Shown here: piece by piece, positions 1-8,061 of the stretch
How positions within the stretch are numbered: position 1 is the stretch's first letter
Layout of the letters: each line of letters starts with the position of its first letter
Assembly: GCA_031280645.1 (NCBI GenBank)
Contig: JAITGL010000029.1
Coordinates: 1-27,161 of the forward strand
Origin: Tannerellaceae bacterium
GTDB taxonomy: Bacteria > Bacteroidota > Bacteroidia > Bacteroidales > Tannerellaceae
Direction of reading: 5' to 3'
Length of the DNA stretch: 27,161 nucleotides
Program-made: the position numbers and the translations under genes
Notes under the pieces: generated by a model
Database searches by the model: none
The model's input: the letters and a program-made list of their open reading frames with translations, nothing else
What the model was told of the DNA's origin: nothing

Positions 1-108
1 TTCATTACCAATCTGGTTGCCGGGCTTATTGCATATAACTTTCTACCTAAAAAGCCTTCCTTGAATCTCGACATCGTTGATAATGATGCCTTACGGAGTA
101 TTGCTTAG
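1..108 (+). CDS. C-terminal end of a transposase, cut by the window edge
   Basis: The window opens inside a reading frame that ends with TAG at 106-108. The visible 35 residues include NLVAGLIAYNFLPKKPSLN. A hydrophobic helix followed by a Lys/Pro-rich end is typical of the last segment of several DDE transposases. My best guess is an IS982-like family, where the C-terminus often reads as an AYxF...KKP stretch. No catalytic residue lies in the visible part, so the family is uncertain. It lies head-to-head against the broken IS1380 transposase on the other strand, which fits a nested insertion. Alternatives are another IS family or the tail of an intron-encoded protein. Confidence 0.45.
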   Translation, partial: FITNLVAGLIAYNFLPKKPSLNLDIVDNDALRSIA

Positions 109-113
109 GTCGA

Positions 114-241
114 ACTCACGTATTCTTATGGCTTGTTATCGTAAAATTGTATCGTGAGTAAGGAACCACCCTGGTACCGAACGGTATGCCGGGTGGTGTG
201 AGAGGACGAAACAGGAAATAATCCCGTTTCGCCTACTCGAT
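114..241 (+). other. Structured stretch resembling the 3' end of a group II intron
   Basis: Three inverted pairings follow one another. ACTCACG (about 115) can pair with CGTGAGT (about 152). ACCACCC (about 167) pairs with GGGTGGT around an inner TACC-GAAC-GGTA hairpin, about 34 nt in all. A GAAACAGG-type arm then pairs with CCCGTTTC and ends in CCTACTCGATT at about 241. The GTGTGAGAGG linker and the final TACTCGAT resemble the domain V, domain VI and 3' splice boundary of bacterial group II introns. However, I see no AGC catalytic triad, and the upstream protein end is not a recognisable reverse transcriptase. It could instead be part of an insertion-sequence end. The recognisable IS1380 frames stop at about 242, so an insertion boundary lies here. 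Confidence 0.3.
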
Positions 242-815
242 TCGCCGGATTTATTTTACCGGACAGCTATGTCTTCTATCCTACATTCATGAATAAAAAC
301 CATCAGCGGATGGTGAGAATTCCCTCTCGTTTTTTAGGATTATACCCTTTAGCCGCACCCTCTTGCCTGCCGTAACGGGTCATAATCGTCGAATGAAAAT
401 CCAATGTATATTTATCGAAAGACAAATCACTAAAGAACTATCAGAAAAGAACCATCAGAAAAGCTTAGTAAATACTCTGTGATCGATAGCTTGGTAAAAC
501 TTAGCGAAATAACACTGGAATGCTTTAGCCTGCCCATACGTTCCCAGCCGAATATCTCTCGGATGACTTCATCGCTGTGCGTCACTTCCAAATGTTCATA
601 ACAGTTGGCCCACGCCAAATGCCCGTCCGGAAATTAAGAATAAGTTGAACGGGATCGTAACCACGATTGGAGCCTTGTTCGGGCATACTTAAAGCGGATA
701 AAACATCCTTTATGCATACTCTATTCAATAATTGAGATATCAAACTTACCCCTCCAAAGGGCGTAACAGCTTTGTTGCTGAAAGCGATCTGATAAGGAGG
801 AAACATAGTAAGCAA
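242..815 (-). pseudogene. IS1380-family transposase, N-terminal part with multiple frameshifts
   Basis: Reading the minus strand from 815 gives a typical IS1380 start (MFPPYQIAFSNKAVTPFGG, then PEQGSNRGYDPVQLI). The match then jumps frame near 620-650 to ANCYEHLEVTHSDEVIREIFGW, again near 540 to QAKAFQCYFAKFYQAID, and again near 410 to TIMTRYGRQEGAAKGYNP, which should carry the first catalytic Asp region. A last jump near 320 gives NSHHPLMVFIHEC. At least four frameshifts and in-frame stops make it non-functional. The match ends at about 242, where the structured element to the left begins. The C-terminal half with the last catalytic residue is absent here. Confidence 0.75.
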
Positions 816-1213
816 ATGTTACATTAAATATCAAATAAATCTACTACTTTTTGCTGACTGATACAATTTGATTATAAGAGATTTAAAGTAGCAGATTTCT
901 AATGGCGGTTATTTGGGATTAAAGGCTAATGACAAAATCTGGAATAATATTTGTGCGCATTGCAATTTTTATGTGAAATGTTTTTCTCTTTAGTATGTAG
1001 TGAATGCGGCAGGTAAGGTTTACCCCGGGGATACGCTCAAATGCGGAGTTTTCATGATGTATTTAGACTTTTTCATGCATTATCCCAGAAGAAACTGGAA
1101 GAGAGATTAACGGCCATTCCGGCAAGGAGGAACATTGTTGGAGTAGAGGAGCTCTCAAGCAAAAAACTATCTTTGCAAAAACAAAATATTTACCTTAAAA
1201 CATAATTATTGCC
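816..1213. other. Intergenic stretch without a convincing gene
   Basis: About 400 bases between the IS1380 remnant and the creatininase-family gene. I find no open frame with protein-like content. CTACTTT near 842 and AAAGTAG near 885 are inverted copies and could belong to the old insertion-sequence end. The last 50 bases carry a -7 like element for the next gene. Confidence 0.5.
1168..1175 (+). promoter_or_regulatory. Bacteroidetes-type -7 element (TATCTTTG)
   Basis: TATCTTTG fits the TAnnTTTG consensus of the Bacteroidetes primary sigma factor. It lies about 38 bases before the ATG at 1214. A clear TTTG at the usual 19-21 base spacing is missing; the nearest TTG is about 27 bases upstream, so the assignment is tentative. 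Confidence 0.4.
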
Positions 1214-2152
1214 ATGAAGCGAAGAGATTTCATTACCACCAGCGTAGGAGCCGGAATAGTTGCCGGCAGCGGAGTTATTCTCCCCGCATCGGCGGAGGCG
1301 GCCGCATCATCCCAATCACCCCAATTACAAGAAGGTAAGCTACCGTATTTTTGGGACAGGCTTACGGCTCCCGATTTTAAAACTGCTGTTGAATCAGCCC
1401 AAGGCGTTTGTCTTGTACCCATAGGAGTGCTCGAAAAACACGGGCCTCATCTGCCGCTCGGAACCGATGTAATAAGAGCTCACGCTATATGCGAGCGGGC
1501 TGCACAGCAGGAATATTGCGTTGTTTTCCCTGATTTTTATGTCGGACAAATATTTGAAGCCAAGCATCAGCCGGGAACAGTAGCGTACAGTTCCAATCTA
1601 ATGTTGATGATGCTCGACGAAACATGCAAAGAGATTGCGCGGAACGGATTAACCAAGATCCTTCTTGTCAATACTCACGGTGGCAACAATTCCTTCTTGC
1701 CTTACTTCCTCCAATTGCAAATGGAATCGCAGCGCAACTATTCCGTGTATCTCTTCCAGCCGCAGGCCGACAAAGAAACCCAGAGCAAAATCGCATCCTT
1801 ACGCAAAAGCACAACCGGCGGACATGCCGACGAAGTAGAAACCGGAGAAATGCTGGCCGTTGATCCCGCATCGGTAAAAATGGATCAGTTGCCAACTCTT
1901 TCCGGAGCCGACCTTAACCGCCTTCCGCTGCCGCACGCAACCACCGGAATATGGTGGTACGCACGCTATCCGAATCATTATGCCGGCAACTCTGCCGGAG
2001 CAACCGCCGAACTCGGCGAGGTTAGTTTGGCGTACAAGAACAAACAGCTAATTGAAGCCATTAAAACTATCAAGAACGACAAAACAACTATCCGCCTGCA
2101 AAACGAATTTTACGAGCAAAGCAACACTCCAAACAACACCGGATCGTGGTAA
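1214..2152 (+). CDS. Creatininase-family amidohydrolase with Tat signal
   Basis: Probable metal-dependent amidohydrolase of the creatininase / creatinine amidohydrolase superfamily (312 aa). Residues 2-30 form a twin-arginine signal (KRRDFITT, then a hydrophobic segment ending ASA), so the folded enzyme should be exported to the periplasm. Metal-binding signatures are intact: LEKHGPHLPLGTD at about 73-85 (Glu74, His76, Asp85), NTHGGN with His155, and GGHADEVETGEM at about 202-213. The superfamily also includes formamide deformylases and mycofactocin maturases, so the substrate cannot be read from sequence. The next gene, 57 bases downstream, is another Tat-exported enzyme with almost the same signal start. 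The pair probably acts on one extracytoplasmic compound, perhaps a modified sugar; this is inference. Confidence 0.85.
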   Translation: MKRRDFITTSVGAGIVAGSGVILPASAEAAASSQSPQLQEGKLPYFWDRLTAPDFKTAVESAQGVCLVPIGVLEKHGPHLPLGTDVIRAHAICERAAQQEYCVVFPDFYVGQIFEAKHQPGTVAYSSNLMLMMLDETCKEIARNGLTKILLVNTHGGNNSFLPYFLQLQMESQRNYSVYLFQPQADKETQSKIASLRKSTTGGHADEVETGEMLAVDPASVKMDQLPTLSGADLNRLPLPHATTGIWWYARYPNHYAGNSAGATAELGEVSLAYKNKQLIEAIKTIKNDKTTIRLQNEFYEQSNTPNNTGSW

Positions 2153-2209
2153 TAAATCCATCCCAGAAAACCTACATATTATATATACAACCCATAATCA
2201 TATTTTGTA

Positions 2210-3745
2210 ATGAAAATGAACCGTAGAAACTTCATCACCACCGGAGCCAGCCTTAGCCTATTCTCCGTAATCCCATCGCACGTGTTCGCAGCAGGAAAAA
2301 AAGGTCTGGTTCCGCCAAGCGACCGTATCGCACTTGTACACATCGCCGCAGGATCGGAAAGCCTTAATGAGATTGAAGCCCTCCTGAAAGCCCCGGAAAT
2401 AGAAATCGTAGGCATTGCCGATCCCAATCGCGAAAGCTACAACTACATCCACTGGGGCCCCAACGGACTACGCGACGCCTTGCGTAATATTATCGGCGAA
2501 CCTCGCTGGAAAGAGGGAACTAAAGGTATTCCGGGAGGACGAAATGTTATGAAAGAAGTTGTGGATATATACTACCGCAAGAATCGCCCTGCTTATAAAG
2601 GCAATATCCCCGTTGCGGAAGATTACCGCGAGCTTCTCGAACAAATTAAAGACGTTGACGCCGTCAAGATTATGAGCCCCGACCACTTGCACGCATGGCA
2701 AGCTCTCGACTGCCTCAAACGCAAAAAGCACATCATCATGCACAAACCGCTCGGCAACAAAATGACAGAGGCAATGCAGGTGGTCGACGCCGCACAAGCC
2801 TCCGGCAACGCAACCTATCTGATGCCGTACAATGCTTTCAGCTCCGGCAACATGAGTCGCATAAAGAATTGGATCGAGGCCGGCGCCATCGGAACATTGC
2901 GCGAAATACACTGCTGGAGCAACCGCCCCGTATGGCCGCAATACCCCAATATCCCAACCGACAAGCCTCCCGTTCCCGAAGGCTTCAATTGGGATTTGTA
3001 CCTCGGCCCCGCTCAATGGCGCGATTATCATCCCAATTATACTTTTTGCACTTTCAGGGGATGGTACGAATTTGGCGCCGGAGCAATTGCCGACATGGGA
3101 TACTACGCGCTATGGCCCGTGTTCGATGCTCTTGAACTCGACAGCGCCATATCAGCCTCCACGCGCTTTTCGCGCACCGTTGAACTCAAAAGTCACGACG
3201 GAAGCCTCGTTCCTTTCACCGTCGAGAACGATTATTCATACCCAACCGCCGCCGCTTACCGCTTTGAAGTACCGTACAAAAAGAAAACCGGAACAATATT
3301 CCTGCATTGGCACGACGGAGGTATGAAACCTCCGATACCCGACGGCTTTGAAGGCGATGATCTGCCACTCGAAGGCATGATGTTTACCGGTAGCGACGGA
3401 GTTATTATCTCCGGATTCCTTCGAGAAGATCCGAAAATACTTGGGCAGAGAGCCAAAGAATTTGAAAGCATACAAGGCGAGCCATTCCCCAACCTCGTTG
3501 CCCCACAACCCAACGGAACCGAAACATGGCTCAAGATATGGATCGACGGATGCCGAAACAAAACCAAAAACCCGGCATCCTTTGAGTACGCAAAAGAAGT
3601 AAACGAAACCTTCAACCTCGGAACCATATCACTAATGCGACAAGGGAAAAAACTAATATACAACCCCCAAACGCGATCCATCACCAACGATCCCGACGCA
3701 CATCGCCTCCTCGCACGCAACATCCGTAAAGGCTGGGAAATGTAA
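2210..3745 (+). CDS. Gfo/Idh/MocA-family oxidoreductase with Tat signal
   Basis: Probable NAD(P)-dependent sugar or polyol oxidoreductase, 511 aa, longer than the usual 330-450 aa. MNRRNFITTG followed by a hydrophobic stretch ending VFA is a Tat signal, so the protein probably works in the periplasm with a tightly bound cofactor. A Rossmann-like N-terminal half (about 35-210) has DAVKIMSPDHLHAWQALDCL and HKPLGNK. The latter sits where most family members have EKP, whose Lys is the usual catalytic residue. The glycine-rich loop is also atypical (LVHIAAGSES in place of GxGxxG). The C-terminal half is the family's substrate domain, with YHPNYTFCTFRGWYEFG at about 279-295. The start was taken at 2210; Met3 is an alternative. 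It follows the creatininase gene and probably shares its transcript. Confidence 0.85.
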   Translation: MKMNRRNFITTGASLSLFSVIPSHVFAAGKKGLVPPSDRIALVHIAAGSESLNEIEALLKAPEIEIVGIADPNRESYNYIHWGPNGLRDALRNIIGEPRWKEGTKGIPGGRNVMKEVVDIYYRKNRPAYKGNIPVAEDYRELLEQIKDVDAVKIMSPDHLHAWQALDCLKRKKHIIMHKPLGNKMTEAMQVVDAAQASGNATYLMPYNAFSSGNMSRIKNWIEAGAIGTLREIHCWSNRPVWPQYPNIPTDKPPVPEGFNWDLYLGPAQWRDYHPNYTFCTFRGWYEFGAGAIADMGYYALWPVFDALELDSAISASTRFSRTVELKSHDGSLVPFTVENDYSYPTAAAYRFEVPYKKKTGTIFLHWHDGGMKPPIPDGFEGDDLPLEGMMFTGSDGVIISGFLREDPKILGQRAKEFESIQGEPFPNLVAPQPNGTETWLKIWIDGCRNKTKNPASFEYAKEVNETFNLGTISLMRQGKKLIYNPQTRSITNDPDAHRLLARNIRKGWEM

Positions 3746-3881
3746 TCGCCCCTGTCAACAGAGAAAGAGAAATTCGATTAATAAATGCAGGCGGCCGTAA
3801 CAAAACGCGCCGCCTGCACTATGAATCAACCAACCCATCCTTCCCTACATTATATATATAACTCCAAAACTCGCAAACCGC

Positions 3882-4769
3882 ATGACACAACAATGGAAAG
3901 GCAACACCGGCGGAACTCTGCTCGGACAAAAAGCCATGCTCCTCCTCTTTAAATACCTCGACGTAAGACTCGGCTACGCAATAGTTGCCCTCGTAGCGCC
4001 GCTTTACATGCTTTTCCACAACAAAGCCTGCCGAGCCATTTTCCGATACTTCCGAAAGCAATGGCTATACTCGCCGGCCAAAGCCTTAGCGCAAACATAC
4101 CTCAACCACTTCCTGTTCGGACAAATGATACTCGACCGCTTCGCCCTATTTTCCGGTCGCGCCGAAATGTTTCGAACCGAAATAAGCGGCAACGAACACT
4201 TTCTCCGACTCGTAAACAGCCCCCAAGGCTTCATCATTGCCGGATCGCATATCGGCAACTTCGAGATTGCAGGATACCTCCTCCGCCAAAACCGGAAAAC
4301 TCTCCACGCCCTCGTATTTCCCGGCGAAACGCCAACCGTACAGCGCAATCGCAGCCGCATCTTAGAGCAAAACAACATAAGCCTTATTCCCGTTGCCAAC
4401 GATATGTCGCACCTCATCGCCATGCGCGCAGCCCTCGCTGCCGGAAACATCGTAATCATGCCGGCCGACCGCATGTACGGATCAACGCGCAGCGCTACCG
4501 CACCCTTCCTGCGAGGCATAGCCCGATTTCCCGTCGGAGCGCCTACGCTTGCCATACTTGCCAACGTTGAAATACTTGCCGTATACGTTGTGAAACAGGC
4601 AGCGAGAGCCTATTCCGTCAATGTAATTCCAATCGCCCAAAGCGCCTCCGCCGACGCCGACAAGCAACAGCGGATAGAAGCTTGCACAAAAGCGTTTGCA
4701 CGCAGCATGGAAGAAACTCTCCGAAAATATCCCGCACAATGGTTTAATTATTACGACTTTTGGAACTAA
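3882..4769 (+). CDS. LpxL/HtrB-type lipid acyltransferase
   Basis: Inner-membrane lysophospholipid/lipid A-type acyltransferase (295 aa). The family signature SHIGNFEIAGYLL at about 124-136 holds the H-x4-E catalytic pair, and VIMPADRMYG at about 190-199 matches the second conserved block. A hydrophobic segment at about 25-50 would anchor it at the membrane. Family members transfer a secondary acyl chain to lipid A precursors; in Bacteroidetes, relatives also acylate aminolipids, so the exact acceptor is open. It stands alone: 136 bases after the oxidoreductase, with an A/T-rich run (TATATATATA) just upstream, and 144 bases before rplY, which has its own promoter. Confidence 0.8.
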   Translation: MTQQWKGNTGGTLLGQKAMLLLFKYLDVRLGYAIVALVAPLYMLFHNKACRAIFRYFRKQWLYSPAKALAQTYLNHFLFGQMILDRFALFSGRAEMFRTEISGNEHFLRLVNSPQGFIIAGSHIGNFEIAGYLLRQNRKTLHALVFPGETPTVQRNRSRILEQNNISLIPVANDMSHLIAMRAALAAGNIVIMPADRMYGSTRSATAPFLRGIARFPVGAPTLAILANVEILAVYVVKQAARAYSVNVIPIAQSASADADKQQRIEACTKAFARSMEETLRKYPAQWFNYYDFWN

Positions 4770-4798
4770 CTGCTCGCACCGGCGGCAAGAAGCGACAA

Positions 4799-4829
4799 TT
4801 TGGCAAAGAAAGGAAAAGAAGTATCTTTG
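4799..4829 (+). promoter_or_regulatory. Bacteroidetes promoter for rplY-pth-hslR
   Basis: TTTG at 4799-4802 and TATCTTTG at 4822-4829 are separated by exactly 19 bases, matching the -33/-7 consensus of the phylum. It lies about 85 bases before the rplY start, leaving room for a leader. Confidence 0.75.
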
Positions 4830-4913
4830 CCCCGCTTTTCAGCCCGGCATCCGTGTGATGGGGAATTAGGAAGCAGAACTAATTTTTAGTAACACAATCA
4901 AATTTATTAAGAC

Positions 4914-5573
4914 ATGAAGTTTTTTCAATTAGAAGCAAATCCGAGAGACGCTTTCGGAAAAAAAGCTGCGCGAACAATCCGTAAGGCCGACGGCATCCCT
5001 TGTATCCTTTACGGCAAAGCCCCCTTCAACCTCCCCTTTGACGGCTCCTTGAAACCAGGCGAAAACCTCGTGGAAATTGCCAACAAAAAAGCAGTAATCG
5101 TTACTCACCTCTCCGTCGACAAAGACGCGGTAAGAGGCTTGTTTTATACCCCCGAAGTATTCCTCGTAGACCTCGCCGTTAAAGGATCGGGCACGGTAAA
5201 AGCCCTCGTTAAGGATCTGCAAACACAAGCCGTTACCGACGAGATTATCCACATCGACTTTCAGGAGATATTTGAAGACGTACCAATCGAAATCGAAATC
5301 CCCGTTGTACTGCAAGGACACTCCGAAGGCGTTAAAGCAGGCGGAAAGCTTAGCCTTGAAATGCGCAAACTCAAAGTGAAAGCCCTCTACAAAGACCTGC
5401 CCGAAAAATTAACCATCGACATCACCAACCTCGGACTCGGCAAAACCATCCAAGTGGGAGCCCTCGAATTTGATAACCTCGAATTAACCAACGCCCCCAA
5501 CGCCGTTGTTTGCGCCGTTAAGCTAACACGCGCAGCAAGAGGAGCCGCAGCAGCCGCCGCCGCTTCAAAGTGA
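4914..5573 (+). CDS. rplY: 50S ribosomal protein L25 (CTC type)
   Basis: Ribosomal protein L25 of the long general-stress (CTC) form, 219 aa. It binds 5S rRNA on the large subunit. The N-terminal L25 beta-barrel (about 4-95) starts FQLEANPRDAFGKKAAR and includes GIPCILYG. The C-terminal CTC domain (about 100-195) has DEIIHIDFQEI and PVVLQGHSEGVKAGG. The protein ends in an Ala-rich tail, common in Bacteroidetes. It is the first gene of a tight operon: its TGA stop overlaps the GTG start of pth by two bases. The pairing L25-Pth is widely conserved in bacteria. Confidence 0.95.
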   Translation: MKFFQLEANPRDAFGKKAARTIRKADGIPCILYGKAPFNLPFDGSLKPGENLVEIANKKAVIVTHLSVDKDAVRGLFYTPEVFLVDLAVKGSGTVKALVKDLQTQAVTDEIIHIDFQEIFEDVPIEIEIPVVLQGHSEGVKAGGKLSLEMRKLKVKALYKDLPEKLTIDITNLGLGKTIQVGALEFDNLELTNAPNAVVCAVKLTRAARGAAAAAAASK

Positions 5574-6133
5574 AATTCTTAGTAACAGGAATGGGGAACT
5601 ATCCCCCGGAATATTGGAACACCCGCCACAACATCGGCTTCCGAATTATCGACCGGATGGCCGCCGATGCCGAAGCCTCGTTCCAATCCGCGCGATACGG
5701 CGATATGGCTCAAGTGCGCATCAAAGGTCGCAACCTGTTCCTCCTAAAGCCAACCACTTTTATGAACGCTAGCGGGCAAGCCGTTAGATACTGGCTCGGC
5801 AAGGAAAATATACCCGACGAAAACCTCTTAATAGTAGTAGACGATATCGCCCTCCCGTTCGGACGCCTGCGCATCAAGCCGCACGGTAGCCACGGAGGGC
5901 ATAACGGCCTTCGAGACGTCGAAGAAAAGCTGGGAACCCGAGAATATCCCCGGCTTCGCTTCGGCGTAGGAAGCAACTTTAACGAAGGAAGGCAAGTCGA
6001 CTTTGTTCTCGGAGAGTTCGACCCCGAACAACAAGCAGCTTTGCCCGAACATATCAACAAGGCCGTCGACATAATTAAAAGCTTTTGCCTCGCAGGAATC
6101 AACAACACCATGAACCGATATAATAACAAATAA
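5570..6133 (+). CDS. pth: Peptidyl-tRNA hydrolase
   Basis: Releases peptides from peptidyl-tRNAs that drop off the ribosome, so that the tRNA can be reused. The 187 residues are the normal length. Active-site residues occur at the same numbers as in E. coli or close to them: Asn10, His20 (TRHNIGF), Asn68 (TFMNASGQ), Asp91/92 (VVDDIALPFG) and Asn112 (HGGHNGLRD). The start is GTG at 5570, chosen because it overlaps the rplY stop (GTGA) and puts MKFLVTGMGN in register with the family. This overlap implies translational coupling with rplY. The next gene begins three bases after its stop. Confidence 0.95.
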   Translation: MKFLVTGMGNYPPEYWNTRHNIGFRIIDRMAADAEASFQSARYGDMAQVRIKGRNLFLLKPTTFMNASGQAVRYWLGKENIPDENLLIVVDDIALPFGRLRIKPHGSHGGHNGLRDVEEKLGTREYPRLRFGVGSNFNEGRQVDFVLGEFDPEQQAALPEHINKAVDIIKSFCLAGINNTMNRYNNK

Positions 6134-6136
6134 ACA

Positions 6137-6583
6137 ATGCCGGCCAGCGAAATACGAATCGACAAATGGATGTGGGCCGTTCGGATATTCAAAACCAGAA
6201 CCATTGCAACCGAAGCATGCAAAAAAGGACGAATCGCCGTAGCCGGATCAACAGCCAAACCCTCACGCACAATCAAGCGCGGCGACGTAATACAAGTACG
6301 CAAACCGCCCGTTACATATTCATTTAAAGTAATCGAACTAACACAAAACCGCATCGGCGCAAAACTCGCGCCGCTATACATCGAAAACATTACGCCGCCC
6401 GAACAACTCGAAGCCCTCGAAATGAACCGCATCTCAGGATTCGTAAATCGCGCCAAAGGCCTCGGACGACCAACAAAAAAAGACCGGCGCAACCTCGAAG
6501 AGTTCACCGATCTTGACCCCGACTTCGATTTCGACTTCGACTTCAACTCCGATTCCGGCGCCGAACCCGACGACGACCTGTAA
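6137..6583 (+). CDS. hslR: S4-domain RNA-binding protein, Hsp15-like
   Basis: Small RNA-binding protein (148 aa). Residues about 5-70 form an S4 domain (RIDKWMWAVRIFKTRTIATEACKK, then GDVIQV), the hallmark of Hsp15/HslR. That protein binds 50S subunits carrying stalled nascent chains and helps recycle them. A basic patch follows (NRAKGLGRPTKKDRR, about 106-120). The last 25 residues are strongly acidic with alternating Asp-Phe pairs (DFDFDFDF), an unusual tail encoded by a short hexanucleotide repeat. It lies in an operon with L25 and Pth, which fits a job in ribosome rescue. The gene faces the minus-strand dehydrogenase across a gap of 25 bases. Confidence 0.85.
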   Translation: MPASEIRIDKWMWAVRIFKTRTIATEACKKGRIAVAGSTAKPSRTIKRGDVIQVRKPPVTYSFKVIELTQNRIGAKLAPLYIENITPPEQLEALEMNRISGFVNRAKGLGRPTKKDRRNLEEFTDLDPDFDFDFDFNSDSGAEPDDDL

Positions 6584-6608
6584 CCGCCGGCCCCAATCCC
6601 CTGCAAAT

Positions 6609-7637
6609 TCAAATATCCGCAGGATACGACACGCCGAGCTGACGGCGGATCTCGTCCATAACCTCCAGCGTGATCAGCGAATTGGAATGCGAGTTAATTT
6701 TCGATTCGCACAAGCCGCCGCGAACCGCGTTGATAAATTCCGCAACCTCATAATAGTACTCATCCTTTACCGTTAAGGCGCTGATATCTTCAGGCTCCGA
6801 CGGCAAGCTTTTGCCCGATGCAGCTGCGCGGCGCGGCGTGAAGCTCACGTTGCCGATCAGGTTAATACGATTGAGAGTAATCGTGCCCAGCTCGCCCTGG
6901 ATCTCGGTAGGCAGCGAAGAATCGGCAATCTTTGAATACAACACAGTGGCATTCATGTCGGGATAACTGAAATTAACCGCGCCCTGACCGTCAACCCCCG
7001 ACGGAAGCAATAACCCATCGGCCGAAATACCGGCAGGCCTGCCAAACAGCGCCACCATAGGATATATCGTATAAATTCCAATGTCAACCAAAGCCCCGTT
7101 AGAATAATCGAGCCGAAAAGCATTGGGAAGCAGTCCCTCCTTAAGCTTATCGTAGCGCGACGAATACTGGCAATAGCACGAAAAGTACCTCCGGATCCGG
7201 CCAACCCGATGCAAATTGCTCCGAACCGACAGGAAGTTAGGAGTTAGCGACGGCTTCATCGCCTCCATAAGCGTAACATTATATTTATGCGCCGCATCTA
7301 TCATCATCCTCGCCTCGCGCGCGTTGGATGACAAGGGCTTTTCGCAAAGCACATGCTTGCCGTAACGCATGCACGTAATACTTTGCGAAGCATGTAAAAA
7401 ATTGGGCGAAGCAATGTATACAGCGTCGACCAGCGGGCTCGCAGCCATCTCCTCCAGCGAGGTAAACGCGCGGGGAATACCGTGCCGAACGGCAAAAGCC
7501 TCGGCCGTGGCCTGCTCGCGAGAGTAAACGGCCGAGAGTTCAAAGCGCTCGTCTTGCCTACCGCCGGCTATTACCCAATCGCTTATGAAATTTGTTCCGA
7601 CAATGCCGAAACGAAGCGGTTTTGTTGTTACGTTCAT
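6609..7637 (-). CDS. Gfo/Idh/MocA-family oxidoreductase, cytoplasmic
   Basis: NAD(P)-dependent dehydrogenase of the Gfo/Idh/MocA family, 342 aa, the typical length, with no signal peptide. The Rossmann N-terminus reads LRFGIVGTNFISDWVI (about 8-23). DAVYIASPNFLHASQ and the canonical EKPLSSNA motif (catalytic Lys) follow at about 70-105. The C-terminal sheet domain has ALVDIGIYTIYPMVALFG, where Asp-x-x-x-Tyr is the usual substrate-side motif. Related proteins oxidise or reduce myo-inositol, glucose-fructose or deoxysugars; the substrate is not identifiable. It stands alone on this strand, with a TATATTTG element at 7683-7690 (minus strand) about 45 bases before the ATG. Confidence 0.85.
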   Translation of the reverse strand: MNVTTKPLRFGIVGTNFISDWVIAGGRQDERFELSAVYSREQATAEAFAVRHGIPRAFTSLEEMAASPLVDAVYIASPNFLHASQSITCMRYGKHVLCEKPLSSNAREARMMIDAAHKYNVTLMEAMKPSLTPNFLSVRSNLHRVGRIRRYFSCYCQYSSRYDKLKEGLLPNAFRLDYSNGALVDIGIYTIYPMVALFGRPAGISADGLLLPSGVDGQGAVNFSYPDMNATVLYSKIADSSLPTEIQGELGTITLNRINLIGNVSFTPRRAAASGKSLPSEPEDISALTVKDEYYYEVAEFINAVRGGLCESKINSHSNSLITLEVMDEIRRQLGVSYPADI

Positions 7638-7682
7638 TTGCTTTATTTATTGATTTGATTATTAAGACTTATCATAACGCGG

Positions 7683-7690
7683 CAAATATA
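7683..7690 (-). promoter_or_regulatory. Possible -7 element for the cytoplasmic dehydrogenase
   Basis: On the minus strand TATATTTG fits TAnnTTTG and lies about 45 bases before the ATG at 7637. No TTTG is found at the ideal spacing; the nearest is 13 bases upstream. Confidence 0.4.
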
Positions 7691-7766
7691 TGGAAAATAC
7701 CTCCAAATACCCGTCGGAACCCCTCTCCCAAAAACAATCGCCGCGGCCGGGCATTACATTTTCATA

Positions 7767-7800
7767 AAATTAAAAGGCCGCCGGGCCATTCCCGGCGACC
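7767..7800 (-). terminator. Rho-independent terminator, copy 1
   Basis: On the minus strand GGTCGCCGGG pairs with CCCGGCGGCC around an AATGG loop and is followed by TTTTAATTT. It ends the deleted DUF6261-like remnant and protects the dehydrogenase from read-through. Confidence 0.7.
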
Positions 7801-7909
7801 TTCGTCTTCCCATTATCTATTTACAAACTACACTTAAAGTTTTAACGCTCCCCCACGGCCGGAGGGTTCAGATCGTCGGGGTTAATGGCCGGCGGAGTGG
7901 CGTCGGGGG
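7767..7909. repeat. Long direct repeat, copy 1 (143 bp)
   Basis: Matches 8855-8997 base for base except for one difference (C at 7833, T at 8921). It contains the terminator and the last codons of the DUF6261-like gene. The two copies flank the hicAB pair. Confidence 0.95.
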
Positions 7910-8010
7910 GTGAACCGGCCGCGTGTTTTGCCCGGCTTTTATCGCATCGCGTCAAAGCGCCAAAGCGTACCGTATGCTTTGATCTTTGCCGTAAAAACCT
8001 TGGTTGACAA
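7842..8010 (-). pseudogene. Internally deleted copy of the DUF6261-like gene
   Basis: The last 21 residues (PDATPPAINPDDLNPPAVGER) are identical to those of the gene at 8930-9838. The region before the start codon is also recognisable: TTTGATCTTTGCCGTAAA at about 7977 matches, with changes, TTTAATTTTTGCCATGAAA around the intact gene's start, and homology continues for some 35 bases upstream. Almost the whole body of about 270 codons is missing, and the start codon reads as GCCGT instead of GCCAT on the plus strand. So the two ends survive and the middle was lost. The 3' end is 99% identical to the intact copy while the 5' end is clearly diverged. Confidence 0.7.
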
Positions 8011-8061
8011 TTGCCGATAGCTTGATTTGAATTATCCTCAAGCAAAGCGTATACTGCTTTA

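Noticed and set aside
1053..1110. Short frame starting MMYLDFF before the creatininase-type gene
   Set aside because: It has only 18 codons, with no conserved feature or clear expression signal.
2468..3031. Long antisense frames opposite the core genes, for example opposite the exported oxidoreductase, pth and the acyl-CoA synthetase
   Set aside because: They follow from the G/C-rich codon pattern of the gene on the other strand and show no protein-like motifs or start signals.
3847..3860. TATATATATA run as promoter of the acyltransferase gene
   Set aside because: It lacks the TTTG part of the Bacteroidetes -7 element and a -33 box, so it is not called as a promoter.
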